Shown here in pieces: positions 20,747 through 29,987 of a stretch of DNA of 64,000 nt. Position numbers and translations under genes: made by a program. How positions within the stretch are numbered: position 1 is the stretch's first letter; each line of letters starts with the position of its first letter. The stretch spans positions 496,001 to 560,000 of the forward strand of contig NZ_JAPEOS010000003.1 of NCBI RefSeq assembly GCF_026340975.1, written 5' to 3'. The notes under the pieces were generated by a model. It made no database searches and was not told the DNA's origin. It saw only the letters and a program-made list of their open reading frames with translations. This stretch comes from Streptomyces sp. NBC_01214. GTDB lineage: Bacteria > Actinomycetota > Actinomycetes > Streptomycetales > Streptomycetaceae.

Positions 20747-21409
20747 TCAGTCGGTGACCAGGGCCAGGATGAGCCCGTCGTAGCCCTTGCTGCCGACGGT
20801 CTGCAGGGCGGTGGCGGTCAACTGCGGGTGCTCGGAAATGAGTTCGGTGAACCGGCGCACGCCCTGCACACGGGGGTCGGAGCTGTCCGCGTCGACGACG
20901 GCGCCGTCGCGGACGACGTTGTCGCCGATGATGACGCTGCCGGGCTGGGTGAGCTCGAGCGCCCACTCCAGGTATGCGGGGTTGGACGGCTTGTCGGCGT
21001 CGATGAAGACCAGGTCGAACGGCGCTTCGCCGGTGAGTCCGGGCAGCAGCTCGACGGCGCGGCCGCGCCGGATCTCGACGACGTGCTCCAGCCCGGCCCG
21101 GGCGATGTTGGCGGCCGCGACGTCGGCGCACCGATCGTCGACCTCCAGCGTGACCAACCGTCCGTCGGCCGGGAGCGCGCGGGCCAGCCAGATGGTGCTG
21201 TAGCCGCCCAGGGTGCCGATCTCCAGGATGCGGCGGGCGCCGCGGACGCGGGCGAGGAGGTTCAGCAGCTTGCCCTGGTTGGGGGCCACCTGGTGGGCGG
21301 GGAGACCTGCGGTCTCGGTGGCGGCGGCCGCGGCGACCAGGGCCTCGTCCTCCTCGACCAGGAGTCCGTCGAAGTAGTCGTCAACGGCCGTCCACGTCTG
21401 CTGGACCAT
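20747..21409 (-). CDS. Class I SAM-dependent O-methyltransferase
   Basis: 220 residues, typical of the catechol/caffeoyl-CoA O-methyltransferase family. EIGTLGGYSTIWLARALP (residues 63-80) is motif I with the glycine-rich SAM loop, LEVDDRCADVA is the ribose-binding acid, and FIDADKPSNPAYLEWAL supplies the metal-binding aspartates, followed by GDNVVRDGAV. The substrate, a vicinal diol or similar phenol, is unknown. It is a single gene divergent from nothing obvious and followed by the PemK-like gene. Confidence 0.9.
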   Translation of the reverse strand: MVQQTWTAVDDYFDGLLVEEDEALVAAAAATETAGLPAHQVAPNQGKLLNLLARVRGARRILEIGTLGGYSTIWLARALPADGRLVTLEVDDRCADVAAANIARAGLEHVVEIRRGRAVELLPGLTGEAPFDLVFIDADKPSNPAYLEWALELTQPGSVIIGDNVVRDGAVVDADSSDPRVQGVRRFTELISEHPQLTATALQTVGSKGYDGLILALVTD

Positions 21410-21487
21410 GGGTCGCCTCGCCCCTTCCGGTGATGTGGCGCTTGATAGTTCCTCATGGGAACTTACAGGAGGGGAGGGCGGCGCTGC

Positions 21488-22894
21488 CTACCGACCCGGC
21501 CGCACCGCCGCCCAGCCCTCCGCCGCTTCCAACTGCGCGGCCAGCCCCAGCAGCAGCGGCTCCGAGTCGGCCGGGCCCAGCAGTTGGGCTCCCATCGGCA
21601 GTCCGTCGGCCGTGAGGCCCGCAGGGACGTTCACCCCCGGCCAGCCCAGCACGTTCCACGTCCAGGCGTACGGGCAGGCCGCTATCATCGCCCGGTCCGT
21701 GGCCATGGCCCCCAGCCCGGTCAGGGCGCCGATCCGCAGCGGCGGGGTGGCCGTCGTCGGGGTCAGCACCACGTCGAAGCGGTCGAAGACCTCGCCGACC
21801 CGCCGCCGCAGGACCGCCTCCGCCCGGCGGGAGGCCCGCAGCGCGACCCCGCCCAGGACGCGGCCCGTCCGTACGGCCTCGTGCGTGCGCGGGTCCAGCA
21901 GCGCGGGATCGGGCACCCGCGCCACCCAGTCCCGTACGCCACTGGTCGCGCGGGGTACGAAGGTCAGGCCGATCGGGCCGTAGCGCGGGTCCTCCGGGAT
22001 CACCTCGTGGCCCAGTGACTCGAGCCGCGCTGCCAGCCGCTCCACTGCGGAACGGAGCTCCGGGTCCAGGGACTTGGGCGTCGCCGTGAAGGCCATCGCG
22101 AAAGAAAGGGCGATCCGCAGCCGACGGGGCGTGCGGCGGGTCGCCTCGACCGCCGAGATCCGCGCGGGGCGGTGCAGGTCCTCGGGGTGCGGGCCGCTCG
22201 CGGCGTCCAGCAGGAGCGCCGCGTCGGCGACGGTGCGGGCCAGGACGCCGTTGACGGTGAGCCCGTGGAAGGACTCCGGCTCCGGCCAGGTGGAGATGCG
22301 CCCGCGCTGGGGTTTCACCCCCACCAGATGGGTCCAGGCCGCCGGGATCCGGACCGAGCCGGCCCCGTCCGAGCCCAGGGCGGCCGGGACCAGGCCCGCC
22401 GCCACGGCGGCGGCCGAGCCGCCCGAGGAGCCGCCGGGCGTGTACGCCGGGTTCCAGGGGTTTCGGGTCTCGCCGAAGGCCCCGCCCTCGGTGAAGGGCC
22501 ATTGCCCCAACTCCGGCGTCTGGGTCTTGCCGACGATCACGGCGCCGGCCGCGCGCAGCCTCCGTACCGCCTCGCTGTCGGCGGTCTTCGGGGGGAAGGC
22601 TCCCGCGCAGCCGAAGGCGGTCGGCTCACCGGTCACGTCCATGTCGTCCTTGACCGCCAGCGGTACCCCCAGCAGCGGCAGTCGTTCGCCCGCGGCCAGC
22701 CGTCGGTCCGCCGCGTCCGCCTCCGCGAGGGCGGCCTCGGCGCGCACGGTCCGGAAGGCGTTGAGCTCCGGCTGGGCCGCGGCGATCCGGCGCAGCGCCT
22801 CCTCGGTCAACCGCCTCGCCGACACGGTCCCTTCGGCGAGTGCGCCGACCATGTCGACCAGGCCGGAAGCCGTTGGAACAGCTGAATCGGACAT
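21488..22894 (-). CDS. Amidase (amidase signature family)
   Basis: 468 residues. The Ser-cisSer-Lys triad is visible: Lys in LAVKDDMDV (about residue 82) and the serine-rich GGSSGGSAAAVAAG (about residues 152-165) with the nucleophile near 179 in LGSDGAGSVRIPAAW. It hydrolyses a carboxamide of unknown identity; the GatCAB partners are absent, so it is not a tRNA amidotransferase. The upstream 80 bp hold a striking inverted and direct repeat, suggesting operator control. Confidence 0.92.
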   Translation of the reverse strand: MSDSAVPTASGLVDMVGALAEGTVSARRLTEEALRRIAAAQPELNAFRTVRAEAALAEADAADRRLAAGERLPLLGVPLAVKDDMDVTGEPTAFGCAGAFPPKTADSEAVRRLRAAGAVIVGKTQTPELGQWPFTEGGAFGETRNPWNPAYTPGGSSGGSAAAVAAGLVPAALGSDGAGSVRIPAAWTHLVGVKPQRGRISTWPEPESFHGLTVNGVLARTVADAALLLDAASGPHPEDLHRPARISAVEATRRTPRRLRIALSFAMAFTATPKSLDPELRSAVERLAARLESLGHEVIPEDPRYGPIGLTFVPRATSGVRDWVARVPDPALLDPRTHEAVRTGRVLGGVALRASRRAEAVLRRRVGEVFDRFDVVLTPTTATPPLRIGALTGLGAMATDRAMIAACPYAWTWNVLGWPGVNVPAGLTADGLPMGAQLLGPADSEPLLLGLAAQLEAAEGWAAVRPGR

Positions 22895-22900
22895 CGCGTA

Positions 22901-22964
22901 CCACTCCCCATTACCGGTCGGTAGGTAGACCGTAATTCGGTAGGTAGACCGTAATGGGGAGTGG
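22901..22964. repeat. Tandem 19-bp repeats enclosed by a perfect 14-bp inverted repeat
   Basis: CCACTCCCCATTAC (22901-22914) is exactly complementary to 22951-22964. Inside, a 19-bp unit beginning TCGGTAGGTAGACC is repeated head to tail (22918-22936 and 22937-22955), and TACCGGTCGGTA at its left edge is nearly palindromic. It starts 7 bp before the amidase start codon, so it is probably a repressor-binding array or transcript hairpin controlling the amidase, and could also end transcription of the hydrolase upstream. Confidence 0.85.
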
Positions 22965-22974
22965 CCGGGCAGTT

Positions 22975-23670
22975 CTAGAGCCAGCCCTCCAGGGAGGCCA
23001 TGAACCCGTCGAAGTCGTCCCGGTGGATGGTGTGTCCCGCTCCGGCGACCGAACGCACCTCGAAACCACGGTTCTTGAGCAGCTGCGCCCGCTCCTCGTC
23101 GATCAGGACGCTCGGATCGGCGAGCTGTACGAGGGAGGGGACCACCGGCGCGGGCGGCATCAGGTCGGTGCCGACCAGCGGCGCAAGGCTCAGCGCGGTC
23201 CGCTCGTCCCAGACCGCCAGGGTCTCCAGCTCGATGTCGACGTCGACCTCATCCCAGCGCGGGTTCAACGCCCGTATCTGCTCCTTGGACGCCGTCTTGA
23301 ACTGCGCGAGCAGCTCGGGACCGATGCCGTCGGCCGGAGCCGCCAGGTGGAACGCGGGATCCGAGAACACCGCCCGGGCCGGCCGCAGCCGGTCCACCGC
23401 GAGGGACAGGGTCAGGCCGCCGAGGGAGTGGCCGATGGCGAGTTCGGCGCCGGCCGGGAGCGTTTCGACCACGTCGTCCGCGAAGAGCTCGGGGCCGTAC
23501 GCGCCGCGCCCGCTGGCGCCGTGGCCCCGCAGGTCGACGGCGATGACGCGGTAGCCGTGGTCGGCGAGGGCGGGGCCGACCCGGCGCCAGGTCCGGTGGT
23601 CGGCCATGATGCCGTGGATCAGGAGGGCGATGCGGTCGCCCTCGCCCCAGGTCTGGGTGTGCAGGTGCAC
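22975..23670 (-). CDS. Alpha/beta hydrolase
   Basis: 231 residues, single-domain alpha/beta hydrolase. LLIHGIMADHRTW near residue 17 is the oxyanion-hole HG motif, VIAVDLRGHGASGRG follows, IGHSLGGL (about residue 81) holds the nucleophile elbow serine and GAGHTIHRDDF near the end holds the catalytic histidine. The start is the GTG at 23670. The substrate is unknown. The amidase lies 80 bp downstream on the same strand, separated by the repeat array. Confidence 0.9.
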   Translation of the reverse strand: MHLHTQTWGEGDRIALLIHGIMADHRTWRRVGPALADHGYRVIAVDLRGHGASGRGAYGPELFADDVVETLPAGAELAIGHSLGGLTLSLAVDRLRPARAVFSDPAFHLAAPADGIGPELLAQFKTASKEQIRALNPRWDEVDVDIELETLAVWDERTALSLAPLVGTDLMPPAPVVPSLVQLADPSVLIDEERAQLLKNRGFEVRSVAGAGHTIHRDDFDGFMASLEGWL

Positions 23671-23747
23671 GGTGTGCCCTTCTCGGCGGTGGATGTCGGT
23701 CGGCTGAGCGGGAAAGCGTGCAGGGGGCGGCGGGTGCGGGCCGCCGG

Positions 23748-23786
23748 TCTGGAGCGCCGGTGTGGGGCGCCGGTGTGGAGCGCCGG
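23748..23786. repeat. Three tandem 13-bp imperfect repeats
   Basis: Units of 13 bp ending GCGCCGG recur at 23748, 23761 and 23774, each differing by one base. They sit between the MFS gene stop and the hydrolase gene start. The function is not evident. Confidence 0.6.
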
Positions 23787-23794
23787 TCAGGGCG

Positions 23795-25058
23795 TCAGCG
23801 AACGCTGCGGATCGGCTTCACGGCAAGGGCCCCCGCCACGGCCAGCACGGCCGCGACGACGAACAGCGCGGTGTACCCGCCGCTGAACGAGACGATCACC
23901 GAGGCGACGAACGGCGCGATGATCTGGGGGCCGGCGTTGGCGACGTTGAGGACCCCCATGTCGCGGGCGGCGTCCTCGGCCTTGGGCAGCACCATGGTCA
24001 CCAGGGCGGTGTCCACCGCTATGTAGCACCCGAACGCCAGCCCGTTGACCGCGGCGAAGGACACCATTGCGGTCCAGCTGGTGGAGACGGCCGGGATGAC
24101 GAGCGCGACGGCCGACAGCAGGGCGGAAGCGCCGACGAAGAGCTTGCGGCGGTCGAACCGGTCCGACAGGTACCCGCCGAGGACCGTGGAGACGACCATG
24201 GCCACACTGGTCAGCGGCATCAGCACCGCCACCGCGGCCTCCGGCTCCATGCCGTCGGGCAGCACCGTGTGGTCCTGGAGGATGTAGAGCTGGTAGCCGC
24301 TCACGGCGACGTAGCCGAGGACGAGCAGCGCCCGCCCGATGAAGGCCCACCGGAAGTCGTGGTCGCGCAGCGCGCTCGTGAAGGCGGCGAGCTGGTCCTT
24401 GACGGGCATCGGCGCGCGGGCCGGGAGCCGCTGCTCGCGGCCGCACGCGGTGAAGAGCACCGCGGCGCCCGCGACGAGCGCGCTGAAGACGAGGTAGCCG
24501 GTGCGGTAGTCCTCGGAGAAGGCCGCGCCGATGAGCGCGCCGAGGGTGGAGCCGAAGGGCAGGCCGAGGCCGACGGCCGCGGAGGCCTTGCCGCGGGCGT
24601 CCGTCGGGACCCGGTCCGGGACCACGGAGGTGATGGCCGCCTGGTAGACGTTCATGACGGCCTGCCCGAGGCACCAGGCGATCGTGATCAGCAGGATCGT
24701 GTCGGCGAGGCCCAGCAGGAACATGGCGGGTACGGCGGCGAGCCCACCGCCGAGGATCCAGGGGTTGCGCCGTCCGCTGCGGTCGGACAGGGCGCCGGCG
24801 ACGGGGTTGAAGACCGTGGCGAAGACCGCCGAGACCCCTGCGATCAGGCCGAAGTTCGCCACTTTGTTCGCCGGGTCGACGTCCTCGACCTGGAGTGCGA
24901 GCAGCACGCCGGCCACGCCGATGTAAAGGCGTACAGGGCGCTGTTGCCGACGAGCAGCAGGGGGAGCAGAGCGCGCCGTGCGGGTCCGGGTCCGGTGTCG
25001 GGGCCGGGGGACGCGTCGGTGGTGGCGGCGGAGCCGGTGCCGGGGGAGGAAAGGGCCA
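23795..25058 (-). pseudogene. MFS (sugar-type) transporter with a single-base frameshift
   Basis: The gene should start at GTG 25058, which has AGGAGGG six bases upstream, and reads VALSSPGTG then ALLPLLLVGNSALYAF, the first membrane helix. At about 24928 (GCCTTTACATC on the coding strand) one base appears to be missing. The rest (YIGVAGVLLALQVEDVDP and about eleven further helices, DRSGRRNPWILGG, YLSDRFDRRKLF) continues in another frame to 23795. The family resembles GPH/SLC45-like sugar or MFS permeases. Its divergent neighbour is a LacI regulator. A sequencing error would restore a normal gene of about 420 residues. Confidence 0.8.
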
Positions 25059-25271
25059 CGGTGCCCTCCTGGGCAGATGAGGACAGATGTGGACAGATAC
25101 GGGCGGATGCGGGGAGGAGGTGTGGAGGGGAGGTGCGGAGAGGGAGGCGCAGTGGGGTGCGGTGGAGTGCGCGCCGCCCTGTCGCGACGGCGGGGGTGCG
25201 ACGGAGCGCGACAGGGTGGCGGCACGGCGGGGCACGGCGTCGGCACATCGGTCGTAAAGGGATGTGGCGCC

Positions 25272-25304
25272 GTGGTTACACGTGTCAATGACTCGTGTAA
25301 CCAC
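25272..25304. promoter_or_regulatory. Perfect 11-bp inverted repeat, probable LacI-family operator
   Basis: GTGGTTACACG (25272-25282) and its exact complement CGTGTAACCAC (25294-25304) flank an 11-bp spacer in the 314-bp region between the divergent MFS gene and LacI-type regulator gene. Its position 68 bp before the regulator start suggests autoregulation and control of the transporter. The rest of the intergenic region, nearer the transporter, shows no gene. Confidence 0.75.
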
Positions 25305-25372
25305 TGTGTAGCATCCGTTTCCGGCCATCCGCTAGCCCTCGGGAGTGATCGGTCTGGAAAGATGCCAAGGCA

Positions 25373-26422
25373 ATGTCTCAGTCATCGAAATCGCCGAAGC
25401 CACCCACCCCGGCGTCCGGATCGGCCACCCCGCCGCCGCCCCCCGTTCCGACGAGCGCCGACGTGGCCCGCCTCGCCGGCGTCTCGCGCGCGACGGTCTC
25501 GTACGTGCTGAACAACGCGGAAGCCGTACGCATCAGCGAGCCGACCCGCCGCAAGGTCCGCGAGGCCGCCGAGGAGCTCGGGTACGTCCCGCACGCCGCC
25601 GCCCGCAGCCTGCGCGCCGGACACACCAGGATCGTGCTGCTGCCCACCTCCCACGTACCGGTCGGGCCCCTCTACAGCACCTTCCTCAACGAACTCCAGT
25701 GGGCGCTGCGCCGTCTCGACTACACGGTGGTCCAGTACGGGAGCCTCGGACTCACCGGCGACGAGGCCGTGCGCGCCTGGGCGGAACTGCGTCCGGTGGC
25801 CGTGATCTCCCTCGGTGAGATCACCCTCTCCGCGCGCAACGTCGCCACCCTCAAGCGCGCCGGAGCCCGCGCGGTGATCACGATCGGGCCCGCCGGAGTG
25901 CCCGGAGCGCACGCGCTCGTCATGGACCAGCAGGAGGTCGGCGTCCGGGCCGCCGCCCACCTCGTGGAGCGCGGACGCGCGCGGATCGGCGTGGTGGTCC
26001 CGGAGGAGGAGGGCCTGGAGCTGTTCTCCGTGCCCCGGCTGGAGGGTGCCCGCTCGGTCGACGGCGCCGAGGTCTCCGCCCTGCCGATGGCCTACTCCGA
26101 GGAATCGGCCGCGGCCCTCGCGGTCCGCTGGCGCGGGCTCGGGTTGGACGCGGCGTTCGCGTACAACGACGAGTACGCGATGCTGCTGATGCGGGCCCTC
26201 CAGGACGAGGGGCTCCGCGTCCCCGAGGACGTGGCCGTCATCGGCGCGGACGACCTGCTGATCGGGCGACTGCTGCGGCCCCGCCTGAGCACCGTACGGC
26301 TGGAGATGCCGACCGGCGCCCATCTGGCGTCGCTGGTGGACCACGCGGTGCGCGAGCCGTCGGAGGTCACGGAGCGGCACGACCTGATGGCGGCCTCCGC
26401 CATCCGCCGGGAGTCGACCTGA
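25373..26422 (+). CDS. LacI-family transcriptional regulator
   Basis: 349 residues. After a 25-residue proline-rich leader, TSADVARLAGVSRATVSYVLNN (residues 27-48, cited as a landmark) is the LacI helix-turn-helix. KVREAAEELGYVPHAAARSLR is the hinge with the minor-groove helix. The remainder is a periplasmic-binding-like sensor domain (ALVMDQQEVGVRAA, AFAYNDEYAMLLM, VAVIGADDL). It is divergent from the MFS transporter gene, whose inducer it presumably senses. The ATG at 25373 is the first in-frame start. Confidence 0.92.
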   Translation: MSQSSKSPKPPTPASGSATPPPPPVPTSADVARLAGVSRATVSYVLNNAEAVRISEPTRRKVREAAEELGYVPHAAARSLRAGHTRIVLLPTSHVPVGPLYSTFLNELQWALRRLDYTVVQYGSLGLTGDEAVRAWAELRPVAVISLGEITLSARNVATLKRAGARAVITIGPAGVPGAHALVMDQQEVGVRAAAHLVERGRARIGVVVPEEEGLELFSVPRLEGARSVDGAEVSALPMAYSEESAAALAVRWRGLGLDAAFAYNDEYAMLLMRALQDEGLRVPEDVAVIGADDLLIGRLLRPRLSTVRLEMPTGAHLASLVDHAVREPSEVTERHDLMAASAIRREST

Positions 26423-26617
26423 CGGTGCCCGGGTCCGGGGTGCGCGGGGCGCGGGGCCGGACGGCCGCCGGCCCCGGTCAGGGGAGCCGTTGACAGGCGG
26501 TGACGTGCGGACGGAGACTGCGGGCGCGCCCCACCGGGCGTGCCCGGCGGCGTGCCCCGGTGTCCACACCGGCACCGACGCGCCACCGCCCGTACGGATC
26601 CGCCCAGGAGAGACCCC

Positions 26618-27817
26618 ATGAGCATCCGCACCGTCCGCGACGTCTACGTCGTCGACGCCGTCCGCACCCCGATCGGCAAGTTCTGCGGCGCCCTCGCCGG
26701 GGTCCGGCCGGACGACCTGGCCGCACACGTCGTGCGCGCGCTGGTGGAGCGTACGCCGGACCTCGATCCGGCCCGCATCGACGACGTCGTCTTCGGCGAC
26801 GCCAACGGCGCGGGCGAGGACAACCGGGACGTGGCCCGGATGGCCGTGCTGCTGGCCGGACTGCCGGTGAGCGTCCCCGGGGTCACCGTCAACCGGCTCT
26901 GCGGGTCCGGCCTCGAAGCCGTGATCCAGGCCGCCCGCGCCATCGCGCTCGGTGATGCCTCCGTGGCCATCGCGGGCGGGGTCGAGTCGATGAGCCGCGC
27001 CCCCTGGGTCGTGCAGAAGCCCGAGCGCGCCTTCCCGGCCGGGCACCAGCAGATGTGGTCCACCACCCTGGGCTGGCGCATGACCAACCCGCGCATGCCC
27101 GAGGAGTGGACCGGCTCGCTCGGCGAGGGGGCCGAACTCGTCGCGGACAAGCACGGCATCACCCGCGACGCGCAGGACGCCTTCGCCCTGGAGAGCCACC
27201 GCAAGGCGGCGGCCGCCTGGTCCGCCGGGCTGTACGACGACGAGGTCGTCCCGTACACCGGTGTGGACCTGGTGCGTGACGAGTGCATCCGGGAGGGTTC
27301 CACGCCCGAGGCGCTGGCCCGACTGAAGCCGGCCTTCCGGACGGACGGCACGGGCACGGTCACGGCGGGCAACGCCTCGCCGCTCAACGACGGCGCCGCC
27401 GCGCTGCTGTTGACCGACGAAGAGGGCCTGGCGGCCACCGGCCGGGAGCCGCTCGCCCGGATCAGCGCGTCCGCCGTCACCGGCATCGAGCCCCAGCTCT
27501 TCGGCCTGGGGCCGGTGGAAGCCGTCCAGCGGGCGCTCGCCAAGTCCGGCCGCGGCCTCGCCGACCTGACCACCTTCGAGCTGAACGAGGCCTTCGCCGC
27601 GCAGGCGTTGGGCTGCCTCGCTGCCTGGCCGGAGCTCGACCCGGCCGTGGTCAACCCGCGGGGCGGCGCCATCGCGATCGGCCATCCGCTCGGTGCTTCG
27701 GGCGCCCGGCTGGCCGGTTCGGTCGCGCACCAGCTGGCGGCGGCGGGCTCCGGCACCGGCATGGCGGCCCTGTGCATCGGGGTCGGGCAGGGCATCGCAC
27801 TCGTCCTGGAGCGCTGA
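26618..27817 (+). CDS. Acetyl-CoA C-acyltransferase (thiolase; 3-oxoadipyl-CoA thiolase-like)
   Basis: 399 residues. The nucleophilic cysteine lies in VNRLCGSGLEAV (about residue 92), with NEAFAAQ and GGAIAIGHPLGASGAR giving the two active-site histidines and CIGVGQGIA giving the second cysteine at the C-terminus. It cleaves 3-oxoacyl-CoA with CoA, or the reverse. The close resemblance to PcaF/PaaJ-type thiolases and the downstream aromatic-type aldehyde dehydrogenase suggest phenyl or adipyl degradation, but no other pathway gene is present. CAGGAGA precedes the ATG. Confidence 0.92.
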   Translation: MSIRTVRDVYVVDAVRTPIGKFCGALAGVRPDDLAAHVVRALVERTPDLDPARIDDVVFGDANGAGEDNRDVARMAVLLAGLPVSVPGVTVNRLCGSGLEAVIQAARAIALGDASVAIAGGVESMSRAPWVVQKPERAFPAGHQQMWSTTLGWRMTNPRMPEEWTGSLGEGAELVADKHGITRDAQDAFALESHRKAAAAWSAGLYDDEVVPYTGVDLVRDECIREGSTPEALARLKPAFRTDGTGTVTAGNASPLNDGAAALLLTDEEGLAATGREPLARISASAVTGIEPQLFGLGPVEAVQRALAKSGRGLADLTTFELNEAFAAQALGCLAAWPELDPAVVNPRGGAIAIGHPLGASGARLAGSVAHQLAAAGSGTGMAALCIGVGQGIALVLER

Positions 27818-27972
27818 CCCGGGCCGGTGCGGCGCGCGGACGTCGATCGTTTCCGGTCACCGCTCGCCGTCAACTGCCCAATAACTGAACAGATGTGGAG
27901 CCTCCGGTCTGGCACGATGGCGCGTGCTGCCGCCCCCCCGCCCCGCCCATCCCCATCCGGAGGCCCCGCGCC

Positions 27973-29412
27973 ATGCCGCTCCTCGATCCGACGCTCTGGC
28001 AGGACGGACCCACCCTCACCGGCGGCTCCGCCCCGGTCGTCGAACCCGCCACCGGCCGCACCCTCGCCACCATCGAGCTCGCCGCACCCGCCGACGTGGC
28101 CGAGGCCGCCGTACGGGCCCTCGCGGCGCAGCAGGACTGGGCGCACGCCACCCACCCGGAGCGGGCGGCCGTGCTGCGCCGCGCCGGGGACCTGTTCACC
28201 GCACACGCCGACGAGCTGCGGGAGTGGCTGGTGCGCGAGTCCGGCTCGATACCCGGCAAGGCCGACTTCGAGCTGCGCGTCGCCGCGCAGGAGTGCTACG
28301 AGGCCGCGGCGCTGGCCTCGCGCCCCACGGGGCAGGTGCTGCCGAGCGAGGCCCCCCGGCTGTCCTTCACCCGCCGGGTGCCGGCCGGGGTGATCGGGGT
28401 CGTGGCCCCCTTCAACGTCCCGCTGATCCTGGCGATCCGCTCGGTCGCGCCGGCGCTGGCGCTCGGCAACGCGGTGCTGCTCAAGCCGGACCGGCGCACC
28501 GCCGTCTGCGGCGGCCTCGCCCTCGCCGCGGTCTTCGCCGCCGCCGGGCTGCCGGGCGGGCTGCTCCAGGTCCTGCCCGGCGACGCCGCAACCGGCGCCG
28601 CGGTGGTCGCGGACCCGCGCGTGCGGGTGGTGTCCTTCACCGGATCCACCGCCTCGGGCCGGTCCGTCGGGGAACTGGCCGGCCGTCACCTCAAGCGCGT
28701 GCACCTGGAACTGGGCGGGAACTCCGCCCTCGTCGTGCTCCACGACGCCGACGTCGAGGCCGCCGTGGCCCAGGCCTCCTGGGGTTCCTTCTTCCACCAG
28801 GGCCAGATCTGCATGACCGCCGGGCGCCACCTCGTCCACACCTCGCTCTACGACGAGTACGTCGAGCGGCTCGCCGCGCGCGCCGAGGAACTGGCCGTGG
28901 GGGACCCGTACCGCGAGCAGGTCCACCTGGGCCCGCTGATCGACCGCGCCCAGCTGGACCGCGTCCACGCCCTGGTGGAGGCGAGCACCGGGCAGGGGGC
29001 CAAGCTCGTGGCCGGCGGCACGCACCGGGACCTCTTCTACCGGCCGACCGTCCTGGCGGGCGTCGCCGACGACACCCCCGCCTACACCGAGGAGGTCTTC
29101 GGCCCGGTGGCGCCCGTACGGTCCTTCGCGACGGAGGAGGAGGCGGTGGCGCTGGCTTCGGCGGGCCCCTACGGCCTCTCCCTCGGGATCGTGACCCGGG
29201 ACGCGGCGCGCGGGCTCGACCTGGCCGACCGCATCCCGACCGGGATCGCGCACATCAACGACCAGACCGTCAACGACGAGGCCGTCGCCCCCTTCGGCGG
29301 AGTCGGCGCCTCCGGCACCGGCGCCCGCTTCGGCGGCGAGGCGAACCTGGACGCCTTCACGGAACTGCGCTGGACCACGGTCCGCAGCACCCCCGCCGGC
29401 CACCCGTTCTAG
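27973..29412 (+). CDS. Aldehyde dehydrogenase (benzaldehyde/vanillin dehydrogenase-like)
   Basis: 479 residues, NAD(P)-dependent oxidation of an aldehyde to an acid. GVVAPFNVPLILAIRSVAPALALGN (oxyanion Asn about residue 148), HLELGGNSALVVL (general-base Glu about 246) and FFHQGQICMTAGR (catalytic Cys about 280) are all intact. The shorter N-terminus (LDPTLWQDG) and FNVPLIL pattern are those of bacterial benzaldehyde and vanillin dehydrogenases. It may be co-transcribed with the thiolase 155 bp upstream. Confidence 0.9.
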   Translation: MPLLDPTLWQDGPTLTGGSAPVVEPATGRTLATIELAAPADVAEAAVRALAAQQDWAHATHPERAAVLRRAGDLFTAHADELREWLVRESGSIPGKADFELRVAAQECYEAAALASRPTGQVLPSEAPRLSFTRRVPAGVIGVVAPFNVPLILAIRSVAPALALGNAVLLKPDRRTAVCGGLALAAVFAAAGLPGGLLQVLPGDAATGAAVVADPRVRVVSFTGSTASGRSVGELAGRHLKRVHLELGGNSALVVLHDADVEAAVAQASWGSFFHQGQICMTAGRHLVHTSLYDEYVERLAARAEELAVGDPYREQVHLGPLIDRAQLDRVHALVEASTGQGAKLVAGGTHRDLFYRPTVLAGVADDTPAYTEEVFGPVAPVRSFATEEEAVALASAGPYGLSLGIVTRDAARGLDLADRIPTGIAHINDQTVNDEAVAPFGGVGASGTGARFGGEANLDAFTELRWTTVRSTPAGHPF

Positions 29413-29493
29413 GCAGGTCCCGCCGAAGCGGAATGCGGAAGGCGGGACGTTCGTTCAAGGGAGCAGACGGCTCAATCAGGAGGTCTGGACACC

Positions 29494-29901
29494 GTGGCTA
29501 CAGTCGAGCTCACCAAGGAAAACTTCGACCAGACGGTCAGCGAGAACCCGTTCGTGCTGATCGACTTCTGGGCGGGCTGGTGCCGGCCGTGCCTGCAGTT
29601 CGCCCCGGTCTACGAGCGGGCCTCCGAGGCCCATCCCGACCTCGTGTTCGCCAAGGTGGACACCGAGGCGCAGCAGGAGCTGGCCGGGGCCTTCCAGATC
29701 ACCTCGATCCCGACGCTGATGATCGTCCGGGACCAGGTGGCCATCTTCGCCCAGCCCGGCGCCCTGCCGGAGGCGACCCTGACGGACCTGATCCGGCAGG
29801 CCCGGGAGCTCGACATGGACGAGGTCCGCGCCAAGATCGCCGCGGAGCAGCAGGGCTCCCAGGGCGCGGGCAGCGGGGACCCCGGCGCGGCCGGGGCCTG
29901 A
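29494..29901 (+). CDS. Thioredoxin
   Basis: 135 residues. IDFWAGWCRPCLQFAPVYE carries the CxxC redox site (WCRPC, cysteines near residues 31 and 34), and the cis-proline is in ITSIPTLMI (about residue 75). The C-terminal tail of about 30 residues is Gly/Ala-rich and longer than classic thioredoxin (about 108). WCRPC differs from the canonical WCGPC, as in some actinobacterial accessory thioredoxins. GTG start with AGGAGG nine bases upstream. Confidence 0.93.
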   Translation: MATVELTKENFDQTVSENPFVLIDFWAGWCRPCLQFAPVYERASEAHPDLVFAKVDTEAQQELAGAFQITSIPTLMIVRDQVAIFAQPGALPEATLTDLIRQARELDMDEVRAKIAAEQQGSQGAGSGDPGAAGA

Positions 29902-29923
29902 GCCCTGGGGTGTGAGGCCTGAG

Positions 29924-29953
29924 GATCCGCCGGGCCCGTGGGCCCGGCGGATC
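29924..29953. terminator. Bidirectional hairpin terminator after thioredoxin gene
   Basis: A perfect 14-bp GC-rich stem (29924-29937 with 29940-29953, starting GATCCGCCGGG) lies 22 bp past the thioredoxin stop. It is immediately followed by a second perfect 18-bp palindrome (29951-29968, ATCTGCGGATCCGCAGAT). There is no T-run, as is usual in streptomycetes. Confidence 0.75.
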
Positions 29954-29987
29954 TGCGGATCCGCAGATCGGTGCCGGCCCGGTCGCG

